Source of the DNA: Fratercula arctica
Taxonomy: Eukaryota; Chordata; Aves; Charadriiformes; Alcidae
Direction of reading: 5' to 3'
Length of the DNA: 64,000 nt
NCBI GenBank assembly: GCA_947846985.1
Contig: CANTUZ010000002.1
Coordinates: 137,167,889-137,231,888 of the forward strand
The first letter of the stretch is position 1; each line of letters begins with the position of its first letter. Below the pieces are notes generated by a model. The model was given only the letters and a program-made list of their open reading frames with translations. It had not been told where the DNA came from and searched no databases. Made by a program: the position numbers and the translations under genes. Shown piece by piece: positions 1-10,890 of this stretch.

Positions 1-804
1 CTCCTACCTATCTCCATGCCAATTTTTTGCGCTGCTTTTTTTTTTTTTTATGTTTCTCTAACAGTCCAAATTAGACTGCAAATTCCTCAGAATGAAAAGT
101 CTATTAAATAATTTTTTAAATGTATTGTGCTTACCTGAAGGCTGGTGCTGTGTGAGGATTTGGGGAGTTAGCCTTTCATGTTACAGTGTAACAAAAACTA
201 AACCGAATGTTCATGTTCTATGAATGAAATTCATGACAGGGGTGAGCATCTCCAGAGCCATCTATGAGCAACCCAAGACTCTCTGAAGCCCTCAACAAAG
301 CAGCTGAGGGGATGGGTAAGCATTTACACAACTGCTTTTTTTTGGCATAATTCTCATTTTTCCTTGCACAAAATTCTACAAATTATGGATTTACTTTATC
401 CTCTGCATAGATATATTGATATAATTAATGACAACTACATCTATTTCAGTGTCAGTGTAAAAAACAAATAGGTATCACAAAATTCCCTAAGATACAGCAA
501 GGAGAATTAATTTGGCCTTAGTTTATCTGTAAGGTTATTCTAAAGCAGGTTCTGGATAAGGCATATAGTAACTCTTTGTGTCACTGTAGCAGCCTGAGTC
601 ATGGTTTTACTAAACAATTTCCAGTGTAAATGGTCCTAAATTCAACAGTTAAAATCTTTCAGTCACTAAAATACAAGTTCATAGTAACGTTATCATATTT
701 TATCTGTACTTCTTTGGCTTTCAGCCTCATTTCAATAAACTGTCATATTTACAACCTACTTTCAAGATATCTTTTTGAGTTAAACCATCCCATGTGGCAG
801 ATGA
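1..804. other. Intergenic, no gene seen
   Basis: AT-rich single-copy-looking DNA. The only open frames are short and have no composition or motif suggesting a protein. A short T run lies near position 40-50. I recognise no repeat family here. The last bases, GATGA at 800-804, match the bases directly after the candidate LTR that follows. Confidence 0.6.
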
Positions 805-1741
805 TGCATGTTGGAAACCTCCATGGAGGTTTAGTCCAATTAATCATGGAGCTAATGCAGAATGTGTGTTTCACACAGCACTCGTGCACCAGTGCTCTGT
901 AGTTTGCACTGACTATCAGCAGGTTGCTGTGTGCAATTCAGGACATTGTTCTTAACTTCAGGAATTCTAAATCATTCCCACATGGAAGAGAGACCTAATG
1001 TGTCAAATCTCGTTTTGCTCTGGGAAGGTGGTCTGAGTTGTGAATTAATTGTGCCATGGGTGCAGAATCAAACAAGTGGAGTTCAATCCCACTACCTCAA
1101 GTTGGCATTTGTGTTAATGTTGGTCACAGGATTTCTGTTCAGCACAGAGCAAGCTTGTGTCTGCCCGTAGACTGTTAGGTACTCTATTTGTGATGGATGT
1201 ACTTGACCCCTTAACCAAACTAGCTGTAGTTCGGTACAGTCTCCAAAGGAGGTAAAGACCTAAGCCATAAACAGGCCAAGAACTCCTCTAGTTTCAATCT
1301 GCTCTCTGAAAACCCACAAAGAACCAAAGCATTGATGCATATGAGCTTGGAACACAGATCACGCAATTAACACATGAATAGTGGGTTGCTTTTCCAGGAA
1401 TCATTTATCAAGGAACAAAGAAAGTTGTGGGTACAAGGAGTCTCATGTATACATTTTCCATCACATGTAATTTGACTACAAGCCAACCACTTTATTCTAT
1501 AAATATGACCGCCTACATGAGCCTTCTTTGAGCTCCCCCAGCTAAGCAGCCTGGCTGCACGGTGGCGATCTCCCCTTGAGCTGGGACACCTCTCAAGCTT
1601 GCTCCTTGAGGCAGAGACACCTCTTACCAACAGCAGACCTTTGGTAAGCGACAAATATTGTGCATAGCCTTGTATTATGATAGCTTTGGTTTTGTCTTGG
1701 TAACTATGATTTGTGCCTCGGTAGTTTGGAATCATTGTTCA
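805..1741 (+). mobile_element. Possible old solo LTR
   Basis: Seen: the stretch begins TG and ends CA, and is flanked by the same five bases, GATGA, at 800-804 and 1742-1746 (the shared match is eight bases, CAGATGAT, if two bases on the left and one on the right are counted). A TATAAATA box at 1498-1505 is followed by a GC-richer block (about 1510-1640), the order expected for U3 promoter, R and U5 in an LTR. The resulting U3 of about 690 bases and R-U5 of about 240 bases are plausible. Known: solo LTRs with 5-bp duplications are common in birds. Inference: this is an old solo LTR. A five-base match can arise by chance and I do not recognise the family with certainty, so the call is tentative. 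Confidence 0.3.
1498..1505 (+). promoter_or_regulatory. TATA box of candidate LTR
   Basis: TATAAATA, a near-consensus TATA box in an AT-rich patch directly before a GC-richer stretch. Initiation would be expected about 30 bases downstream, near 1528. It supports the LTR reading of 805-1741, but isolated TATA-like strings are frequent in AT-rich DNA. Confidence 0.3.
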
Positions 1742-3949
1742 GATGATAGTGCTGTACAGTAATAGAGTGAACCTTGCCATCGCACTTTGTTATGTTGGAC
1801 TTTTACAACATCATATTGAGACCACTTTTGCTAGTACCTTTGATGGTGACTCTTTAACTGACCTAAATCACCCATTTGTGACAATATTACACCAATATAA
1901 TATCACCTGCAGGGTGAAAAATTTCCTGGAAATCAACAATTTAAGTCACCAAGAAGGAAATAGTTTGTTTAGAAGAGACAAAGCTGAAATGTGGAAGCAC
2001 TGGAACTTGAATCTCACTGAAAGGGAGGGAGCGCCACTGACCCTTCCTGTGGAAGGCAACTTTCTGGTTCTCTGTGAGCCATAGTGCCTGCCACAAAATT
2101 AATTTCTCAGATATTTAAAGGCTGACAAGTGCTGTGTTTAATGTGTAAGAGCATTCGCGGCATCTTTAGGCTTGTGAAAAACAAGAGTACATTGTTAAAC
2201 CATAACTGAGACCTTGTCTTGAACTGACTGTGGATCTGACTGTGGCTTACCTTCAGGAAAAACTACTGCACAGGAAGCAAATTGCTGTGTAACAGCGTGG
2301 GGTTTCCAGGGTGCCATTTTGCAAATCTAAATGAGGTTCCTGATTTGCATGATTCCCTTGATAATCCTACCATTCTCCACTAACAGTCTTAAGGAGACTG
2401 GACTGGGACAGCTGAATACTGCTTTATGAATAATCTAGCTCTGCCCGACAGCACCCTCAACAGAGGGTCAGACCTACTGGAGCAGGGGATGACAACCCCT
2501 ACTGGAGCTGAATTAGCAGAAGCGTTGAGTCCAGACTCCCAGGGGCGCAGTCAGAGCACAGCCCCACACTGACAAGGCTGTACAACCTGGGAGCCTTGCT
2601 GGGAGTGGGTGCGGATGGTTGAACTCTGTGACTGTCTGCCCCTGACTCATTAGCCGTGCCCTTATTGCGTCTCAGGAGCATCTTCGCACACTGCCTTCCA
2701 CGGCAGGAGCTTCACTGTAATGTCAAACCCACAATCAACATAAGATGGGAAAAGTGGATCCCAAACAGATCCTGAAAATCCAAAAAGCTTTGTCTTCAGA
2801 AACTGTGTGAGGGAAAAGGAAAAGAAAGAAGATTATTTATTTGAATAAAGTTCACTCACTTGTATCTCTGTCTAAAGGTCTGCTACTAAATGTGCGTATC
2901 CTTTGAACTGCATTAACAAAATAATGCTGCAGTATTTGTAAAAAAATATTCAAAAGCTTTGCAAAAATGTTTTTGTTAATCTACTGTGTCACTTCAAATC
3001 ACATGAAATTATATTTTATACAGCATACATACCATATATAGTGCTTACATGGGCTGCGTCAACATTAAATATGTAATATGTTGCAACACCGAGAAAAGGT
3101 TACTGTGCTTTTCTGCTTCTTAGATATATGGCAAAGCTATAAGGAAGCAACCTGAAAATGATAAACACAAGTTTTATTCTGATGCTTGCTGAATACCTAA
3201 GACTTTGAACAACAGTGGTTGTCGGATCCAGTACCACTTTTTAATGGCTTTTTTGTCTACTGCTATGTATTTATCTTCCAGGAACCACATCAGCTTGGTG
3301 GTAGCTCATCACTATGTGCTCCTTCTTTTAAAGCATATTTAATTTTTTTAATGAAAAAAATATACCCCATTTTACAAAGTCTGGTTATGACATGCAAAAT
3401 TAATGTCAAAGGCCAACATTTCATTATAATGAGCTGCTGGCAACTTCTCTGATGTTCTATGGGAAATTAGTTTGATGTTCATGTCTTAACATTTTTTATG
3501 TTCTAGTTTCTTTTGGGTATTTCAGAATAAACTTTATTTGTTAAAAAAAGTAGTTTAAGTGTTGTTGCTAGTATTTTTGAACTTCAGTCTATAAACTATA
3601 GTAGCTTATTTAGTGCTTTGGAGATAATTGCTTGTTACTTTCTGGAAAGGCGGAACACCTGTAGCTTTGAGAATTCGTTATTTTATGTTGTCATATTTCC
3701 TGCTTTTCTAAAGTCTTGCCTACACAAATCAGTATTTTGCAAAAGAACCTCATGTCTCCTCAGAGCTTTCATTCCTAGGTGCAAGTCCTACCAAACAGTG
3801 TAATAGATATGCTGAAAACATGCTAGTCATCAAAGTTTCAGAGAAAAGCTTGAAAGCATGAGATTTAAGAATCTGGAATAGCAAAAAAGGCAGCACCAAT
3901 GTACTCTCTCTCTTTTTCTGTTTTGTGGGGGTTTTTTGTTTGGTTTGCC
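1742..3949. other. Intergenic, no gene seen
   Basis: An open frame of 113 codons at 1743-2084 (+) directly follows the candidate LTR, but I recognise no retroviral or cellular motif in it, and it has no downstream continuation. A somewhat GC-richer patch at about 2450-2700 has no recognisable content. The remainder is AT-rich with short homopolymers. Confidence 0.5.
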
Positions 3950-3973
3950 TTTTTTTTTTTTTTTTTTTTTTTT
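3950..3973. repeat. T24 homopolymer
   Basis: An uninterrupted run of 24 T. It would be a poly(A) tail if read on the other strand, but I see no recognisable retrocopy next to it. Length is likely variable between individuals and sequencing error is possible. Confidence 0.9.
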
Positions 3974-6900
3974 AATCTTATGACTTTTTAATCTCAAATT
4001 GTGGTGTTTATAGTCCTTAATCTAAGACTTTTGGCCATGTGATTAACAGTATTCCATAGTCGTCTTTCAGAGGATGTTATAATAAATGCTTTATCATCAC
4101 AGATGATTCCTAGGTTAATCTGTCTGACTGAATATCACAAGAGAGCAGATTTAGTGTACCTAGACTAACATATCAGAAAGATTTCCCCAAGTGAGTCAAA
4201 TATAAATCCTGCACCATTATTTGCTACCTGTTCTGAAAGCCAATCAATCACAATTACAAAATTTTGTGACAATCAGTATTCACTGGGCTCTACTGCAGTG
4301 TATTATCATTTAAAAGGGATAGCAATTTCCTTTTAAATAATATTTCTGTTCAAATGGATCTGTGCAGGCTTCAAAATCTTATCTGTCCCACACCTGCAGG
4401 GAAAAAGTCAGGAGACATTTTGTATCATTAGAATCTGCACTCTCATCTTCTCACAGAGACTTAGAACATTCTCCTTCTTGAAGAGTCCAAGATTTCGAAA
4501 TGTTAAAGTCATGAGTTGTTATTGTTTAATACAAAATTATTTTAGGTCATTTAGATGTTTAGGAGTCCCTTGAAGCTATGGAAAGTTAGGTTTATGGCAA
4601 GTAAAACAAATAATAAAGATGAAAATACTGAAAGAAAAAAGAAAAAAAAAGAGAATTCAAACAAAAATTGTCTATGTATAAAATATTTGAAAGGTATGTG
4701 TTCTGTATGCACAGGAAACAACTGCGAATTATGAAGCTTTTATCAACACTTTTTTTTGGAAGATTTGCATAGCTTGTAGTTTATCCACCCCAAAACTTCT
4801 GTTTGTAAGATCTTACTATAAGCAATGCTATATTGTATTCTCTAGCCATGAATCATAGAAGGCATTGAGATAGAAGTGACAAATTGCTAAGTCACATGAA
4901 AACCATATTGCTCATATCTCTTTGCTCACCTTATTTTCACTCTGCTAGTTTGTCTCTCTCGGGTTAAACTTCGAATATTTCACAGCTCTGAAAATCTTCA
5001 AACAGCTCCCACTTTTGTCTTTTAGAGCAAGATGGTGTAAAACCCAATATTCCTCTTGAACAAATGTGGAATTATCTACTTATGCTTAGCCCCAAACTTG
5101 AGCTTTCCCAAAATTCAGGGTAGACAGTACTTATTCCAGGAACATTTCCTTTTTACCACTAATTTAAAAGCGGTTGAACTGATGATACTTGTACAGCTTT
5201 CGATTTGTCATAGATAACATCTGAAAGTTACCCATTTTTACATTCATTCTTTTTCATGTTAGTATCTATGTAAATGCAAGTTACATATGCATGGAAGTAG
5301 ATTCAACTATGGCTTTCAGTCATTTCTATGTATCGTACTTTGCTTTGTGGCACAGCTATTAGACTCAGTGTGAAAGAGTCACATTATAATGTTGCACTGC
5401 AAGAAACCCTCCAACTACTAATTCTGTCCTCCTTTTTTCAAGTCATGAATTTTATGAAGGCACTGGATCTAGAATGACTGATTTTACAACCTAAAGGTAG
5501 AAGATCAAATTCTTTTTATGGCAGGAAAACATCTAAAATGAGATATTTTACAGACCTCTTGTTCTGTTTGTGTTGGAAGCTGAGGTATTTGCTGTTTGTT
5601 CAAACTGTTTTGCTTTTTAACTAGCACAATGTATTCATTCAGACTCGAGGATTTAGATATATCCCATCTCATAAATGGTTCCCTACATTTATTTCAGAGC
5701 AAGCTATCAAATTTTCACAAAAATGACTTGTGTTCATCTTGAGAACCTTAGTATAGATAAGGTGATAAAATTTCAGTTATTATTGCCACATTTAACTCCA
5801 TAAATGGCACTTAAGCATATAAACTTCTAAGTCTTGTAGGTGATAAAAGTGAAATTCAGCTTGAAAAAAACCTGAAGTAAATTTTCTCCTGTGTAATCTT
5901 GTTTTCTTTATGGAAAAAGCTGTTACCATATTTGGAAACTCCACATAAAACTGGTGGATTTATGTGGGCTTTAGCTGATATATAGACCTGTAACTTCTAT
6001 GCAGAGGTGAATTTCCCTCTGTGGTAATGTAATAATGTTTCCCATGTCAGCTTGGAATGTGCCTACCACAGCAAGGACTTGATTCTGATTAATGACTGCA
6101 ATATTATTTGTTTCATTTTGTTCTTACTCCTAATCAAATTATATAAATACATTTTACTGTTCTCCTCTGAATCTGAGAAGATGATCCCCATCAAATGAAA
6201 TATGTTTTCTTCTCATAACTGTAATGTCAAGTAAAATGGTAAAATCATAAGTATTGTTGTTTAACAGGTGCTTTAACGTAAACAAATAATATTTGGCTTA
6301 ATTTCCAAAATGTGTTGATGTATCCGTATACTCTATTGTCTAGTGAATGAAACAGAGTATTTCAGTAAAGTTTATCTCTTAACTAGGATATACAAACATA
6401 GTGTCATGTTTGTTTTCTAATACTCTTCCTTCTTTATAATATACAGAGTGTGATCATTCCAATTATTCTGTATCAAAGAAAAAATTTCCATATGTAAACT
6501 GGTAAGGCAGATGAGTGAGAGTGGTTTCCATGTTTTCTCCTCGAACAGCAGTGCAGTTCTCCACCTTCATAGCGAGGATATGATCTTGGCAGAGTGCATC
6601 TATCAGGTTTGTGAAATCAATGGAAAGTCCGTAGGGGACAGGCTGTGCTGGCACAGGGTGCCCACACTATTTGTATAATTCTATGCAATGAATGTTTGCG
6701 GTTCATCTCTCCTGATGTCAGACTGTCTGTAAAGACAAAGAGAAAGAGGAGACTGATCTCAAGCATGTCTAGGCTGCGGGATACAGAGGGGAAACGAAAA
6801 CAAGGAGGTGATCACAGAAAGGGCTTGAAAACCTTCTGCTCAAATAGAGAGGGGAAGAGAGATGGCAGAAAAGAACAAGGATCAGGCAGCCAGACCACAG

Positions 6901-7027
6901 AGGAGGCAGAAGACCACAGAGAAATAAGCAGAGTTTGCTGCCACCCAAAATGTCTCTGAGCTAGTTAAATCCAAGATCGTATGCAAGGACATTCTTTCAA
7001 GGAAGAACTGTTTATAAATTCTTATTG
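3974..7027. other. Intergenic, no gene seen
   Basis: AT-rich DNA without recognisable genes or repeats. A purine-rich stretch lies at about 6730-6930 on the + strand; the open frames there (for example 6645-6959) read as low-complexity K/R/G/E/Q protein and are best explained by base composition. Confidence 0.55.
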
Positions 7028-7032
7028 CTATG
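7028..7032. repeat. Left target-site duplication of LTR
   Basis: CTATG, identical to the five bases at 7910-7914 directly after the LTR. A five-base duplication is typical of ERVL-like (class III) integration and also occurs in some other classes. Confidence 0.85.
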
Positions 7033-7174
7033 TGTGGTGGGTTGACCCTGGTTGGACACCAGGTGCCCATCAAAGCCACTCTGTCACTCCCCTCCTCAAC
7101 TGGACAGGGGAGAGAAAATATAATGAAAGGCTCATGGGTTAAGATAAGGAAAGGGAGAAATCATTCACTGACTC

Positions 7175-7590
7175 TGTCGCTCCTTCTCCCTCGCACTCTT
7201 CCCCCACTCCAGCATGGTGTCCCTATGATTGGAGACAGTTCTTCACGAACTTTGTCAACAGGAGTTCTTCCCATGGGCTGCAGTTCTTCATGAACTGGTC
7301 CAGCATGGGGCCTTCAGGAACGGATTGCTCCAGTATCGGTGTCCCATGGGATCAGAAGTTCTACCACCAAATCTGCTCCACGTGAGCTCCTCTCTCCACA
7401 GGTCCACAGGTCTTGCCAGGAGCCTGTTCCAGCACGGGTCCTCCACCGGGTCACAGCCTCCTTCAAGTGCATCCACCTGCTCTGGCATGGGGTCCTCCAT
7501 GGGCTGGAGGTGGACATGTGCTCCACCATTAACCTCCGTGGGCTGCAGGGGGACGGCCTGCCTCACCATGATCGTCAGCACGGACTGCAG
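7175..7590 (+). repeat. Degenerate GC-rich array inside LTR
   Basis: Irregular units built from variants of CTCCAGCATGGGGTCC, CCATGGGCTGCAG and CAGTTCTTCATGAACTG recur through this part of the LTR. Two units form hairpins: CAGTTC (7281-7286) pairs with GAACTG (7292-7297), and AGTTC (7237-7241) pairs with GAACT (7247-7251), each with a five-base loop. The whole block is absent from the second LTR at 26570-27133. It lies in the U3 part upstream of the TATA-like box, where tandem enhancer-like repeats are often found in LTRs; a promoter role is an inference. Confidence 0.7.
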
Positions 7591-7738
7591 GGGAATCTCT
7601 GCTTTGGTGCCTGGAGCACCACCTCCTCCTCCTCCTTCTTCACTGACCTTAGTGTCTGCAGAGTTGTTTCTCTCACATATTCTCAATCGTCTCTCCGGCT
7701 GCAGTTTTCTCCTGCACAATTTTTTTTTTTTACTCTTT

Positions 7739-7746
7739 CTTAAATA
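7739..7746 (+). promoter_or_regulatory. TATA-like box of solo LTR
   Basis: CTTAAATA. The same octamer occurs at the matching place in the minus-strand LTR (26717-26724), so it is conserved between two diverged copies. It lies 170 bases before the LTR end, a reasonable position for the U3/R promoter. Confidence 0.5.
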
Positions 7747-7909
7747 TATTATTACAGCAGCACTACCACCATCGCTGATGGGCTCAGCCTCAGCCAGCAG
7801 TGGATCTGTCTAGGAGCCAGCTGGCATTGGCTCTGTCAGACATAGGGGAAGCTTCTAGCAGCTTCTCACAGAAGCCACCCTGTAGCCTCCGCCATGCAAA
7901 CCCAATACA

Positions 7910-7914
7910 CTATG
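7910..7914. repeat. Right target-site duplication of LTR
   Basis: CTATG, the partner of 7028-7032. Exact identity suggests that the insertion site has not been rearranged. Confidence 0.85.
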
Positions 7915-10872
7915 CAGACATAGTCATTCTAAATTTTCACTCCTTTAAAGTTCATTCTCCAGTGAAAACTGTCTTTTCCATTTTAATAGCCAATATTACA
8001 GCTCATCTAGAGGAGCTCACATAAAGGGCAAGTTCTAGGCACATCCAGTTCAAGGATTTGTCCAACTCAATGTTCCCCCACATTCAACTAGCTTTGAACG
8101 TTCCTACATATTGTGATAACAGAAACTGTCCAGCTTTGTAACTAAAGTATTTAAGTTAATGAGAGGAACAGAGTATACAGTCACGGACAGAGTTCAGCAA
8201 AGCCAAGACTATTCTCTGGAATCCAGGCTAGCTCTGATGCAGTTGGCTTGGATGTCTCTGTGTAGTTCTTCACTATCCTATACAGTTATAGGTTTACTAA
8301 ATGGAAAAATTATACAGGCTATACAGTCATAAAGGCCATACAGCAAATGAAAGCAGGCTGTGAAGTATAACATGAGAAATTATGTCTTTACTGTTAGTAA
8401 TAAAATATGTATAAGTGGTTTTCTGCTGCTGCCTCAAGGTCATTTAAAGGTTCTCCATCCAGACCCATTCAGGGTCAAATAATTGATTTAATTTGAGAAG
8501 AAAAGTATACCAGTGATTAAAAAAAATCATTGGACTCAATATAAAGGTGGACCCCATGTAGCTGTGTAAGAGCTTTATCCTATTCCCTATATCTGCATCT
8601 TCTGTGTGAATGAAGACATCTGTCATCTCCTTCAACCTGCAGCACAGCAACCCATTCACCATCCCATTTCTAGCCTGAGAGAATTGAAATCAAGGGCAAA
8701 CAGAGCCCTGTTGGAAACATCTGAACAAGTGCCTAATGGATGGTTGTTATCAAAGTACTCCAATTTTGCCATCCTCAGACAACTTTGTTTTGTAGATGGA
8801 TGGCAGCCTTTTTTATTTTTTTTCCCCCAGCTTCTATAATTAACATTTAATCTTATTGGTGTTTCCAAGTACTCTCTCCAGGGTTGTGGTACCAGTAATA
8901 TTGACTATATGGAAAAAATAAATTTAGTTATCAGAAAAGTATTCAGATAGAGATAAGAATTCACTGCAGCTGAGGGAGATGATAACTGAATATTTGAGTG
9001 TCTTGGATTTGGGACAGATGAAGGCACACACATCCATAAAGATTTGGATGAGACAAATACTATCAGGCTGTTTCATTTTGTCTCAAAACAAGAGGCCTGT
9101 AGAGCATCCGTCGGTCATAGAGGTGAGATGGGGAAAAGCTCTGGGACTGTAGCAGGCAAGACCCATCTACCTTGAGTCTGTGTGGGGATACAGAGGTGTC
9201 CACCAAGAGGAGAGCTCCTGGGGAAGTCTGACACACCCCCAAGTGAATGCCATGCCAGGGTTCTCTCCCAATTTGTGGCACTACTGATTTCCAGAGTGGC
9301 TTCCACTCTCCTCTTAGCTCATCATTTCTACTTCCAAGGTTTAAATTTTCTGCAGTTTATAAGATAGTTGACTTTCGTTTCTTCTTGCGTCATCCTTTAT
9401 ATATCTTCCAAAATATTATGTTATTCAACAACCTTCTGTTTGCAGATAGTCAGTCTAACATATACGTTATGAAAAATAGATCAATGAATCTTTCTTTTCC
9501 TGTAATTTATTTTTTTTCCTAAAGTATATGTAAAACTGTCAAAAGTGATGTAAGCACTTAATTGCTAAAATTGCTATGTTGGTGTTCAATTAAATGTAAA
9601 AACTCAAATTCCTGCATCATTTTTGAAATGGAATTTCAGCTTCAAAACCATGTAGCTATTTTTGAAAATGTTATCTTGTCTCTTTCTAATAATTTTCTCT
9701 GTAATTATGTTCTTTAGTTTCTTTAAGGAGATACATTTAAGTCTGACTAAATTAGTAGAATCAAGACGTTGAAGTTTCTCTTTGCTTTTTTGAATTACGT
9801 ATGACAAAAAAACAGGAAAATGTGCCATTAAAAAAGTAAAAAGAATTGAAAAATATGAACAGAAATGTGAATTTAAGGAGATGTTTCAAGTTTCTACTTA
9901 GAAAATTCAAATACAGTCTATACCGAGTACTGTTCTTTGGACTAAAAAAAATAAAAATCCATCAATGTAATTGAAAAAATATTAAAAGGTTTTTTGTGGG
10001 GGGTTCAGCAAGACTTGAAATGAACTAACTCATATGCCTGGTAAAGCATCAAGCTCAGAACAAGTTCTTTCATGCTTAATGTCTCCCTGATAGCAGCATT
10101 GGCAAATTCTGCCTTGCATGCGTTCACAGTATCTTTGCAGATCAAGATGAAAGGCATGAACAGAAATCTCAGTTTTCGCAATGTTTTTGAGAAATGTGTC
10201 CTATGCTCAAGCTGCTCCATGTATTTCATTAAATCTTAATAAATAGTGTTACTTGCTACTCCATACATTTCTGGAAGAAAATTTAATCGTCTAAACAATT
10301 CCACAAAGAAATCTAATTCTCAGCTCAGGAGGAGTAATTCTTGTCCTTCAGAAATTTTTCATATTTTATTATTTTTATCTTAGAACATAGAGCTAATCGT
10401 TTTTCACAGAAGGTTAGTGCTCATCCAATTTCATGGGGTTACTGGTTCATATCACAGATGTAAAAAATGCAAGTGTTGGTTATTTCATCTTTTCTAAAAA
10501 TACGGACTACTGCAGGACAGAGTAATGGCATTTGGCTTATCTCTCAAGCACGAATATAACTTGGAGACCACTGGTGCATTTTAGGAAAGTAGTACCAATT
10601 TCTCATGTAAAACGCCAATCTCATTACAACATTCTCTCTCTAGGCTGCAGTCCTCCTAAATAAAGTATTAGTACCAACTGCTAATATTCTTTCCTTTCAA
10701 TAAGTAAAATGTATATGCAACATTACTGAAGCTTTTTCTAGCTATTGGTAGGTCACCTGAGGCCAGCTTTTAGTCTCTGAGCCCAGAGGAGATAAGGTTC
10801 AGCACAAGAAGGATTCTTAGATTTTGGTAGATAGGAACAGGTTGACATCAAGTTTATCCTGTCCTACGGATC
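7915..10872. other. Intergenic, no gene seen
   Basis: AT-rich DNA. Open frames such as 8606-8839 and 9247-9522 are short and unconvincing. No repeat family recognised. Confidence 0.55.
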
Positions 10873-10890
10873 TTTTTTTTTTTTTTTTTT
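10873..10890. repeat. T18 homopolymer
   Basis: Uninterrupted run of 18 T with no recognisable retrocopy beside it. Confidence 0.9.

Larger units (their letters stand above)
7033..7909 (+). mobile_element. Solo ERV LTR, + strand
   Basis: Seen: 877 bases beginning TGTGGTGGGTTGACCC and ending CCCAATACA, bounded on both sides by the same CTATG. No gag, pol or env sequence is attached, so this is a solo LTR left by recombination between the two LTRs of a provirus. A TATA-like CTTAAATA sits at 7739-7746. A degenerate GC-rich array fills 7175-7590. A second copy of the family lies on the other strand at 26570-27133. Known: I recognise this as a widespread avian LTR family from the opening motif and the conserved block near 7635-7680, but I cannot give its database name. 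The 5-bp duplication favours an ERVL-like integrase. Oddities: a T-run has expanded at about 7721-7731, and the open frames of up to 194 codons inside it are shadows of the GC-rich array, not genes. Confidence 0.92.

Noticed and set aside
1743..2084. 113-codon frame after the candidate LTR, considered as retroviral
   Set aside because: No gag, protease, polymerase or envelope motif, and no continuation in any frame.
6645..6959. Basic 104-codon frame, considered as a nuclear protein fragment
   Set aside because: Purine-rich DNA alone yields K/R/G/E/Q-rich translation; no conserved motif.
7229..7813. Longest open frame (194 codons) and overlapping frames on both strands
   Set aside because: It lies inside the solo LTR, is built from the GC-rich array, overlaps other open frames in all directions and has no protein motif.
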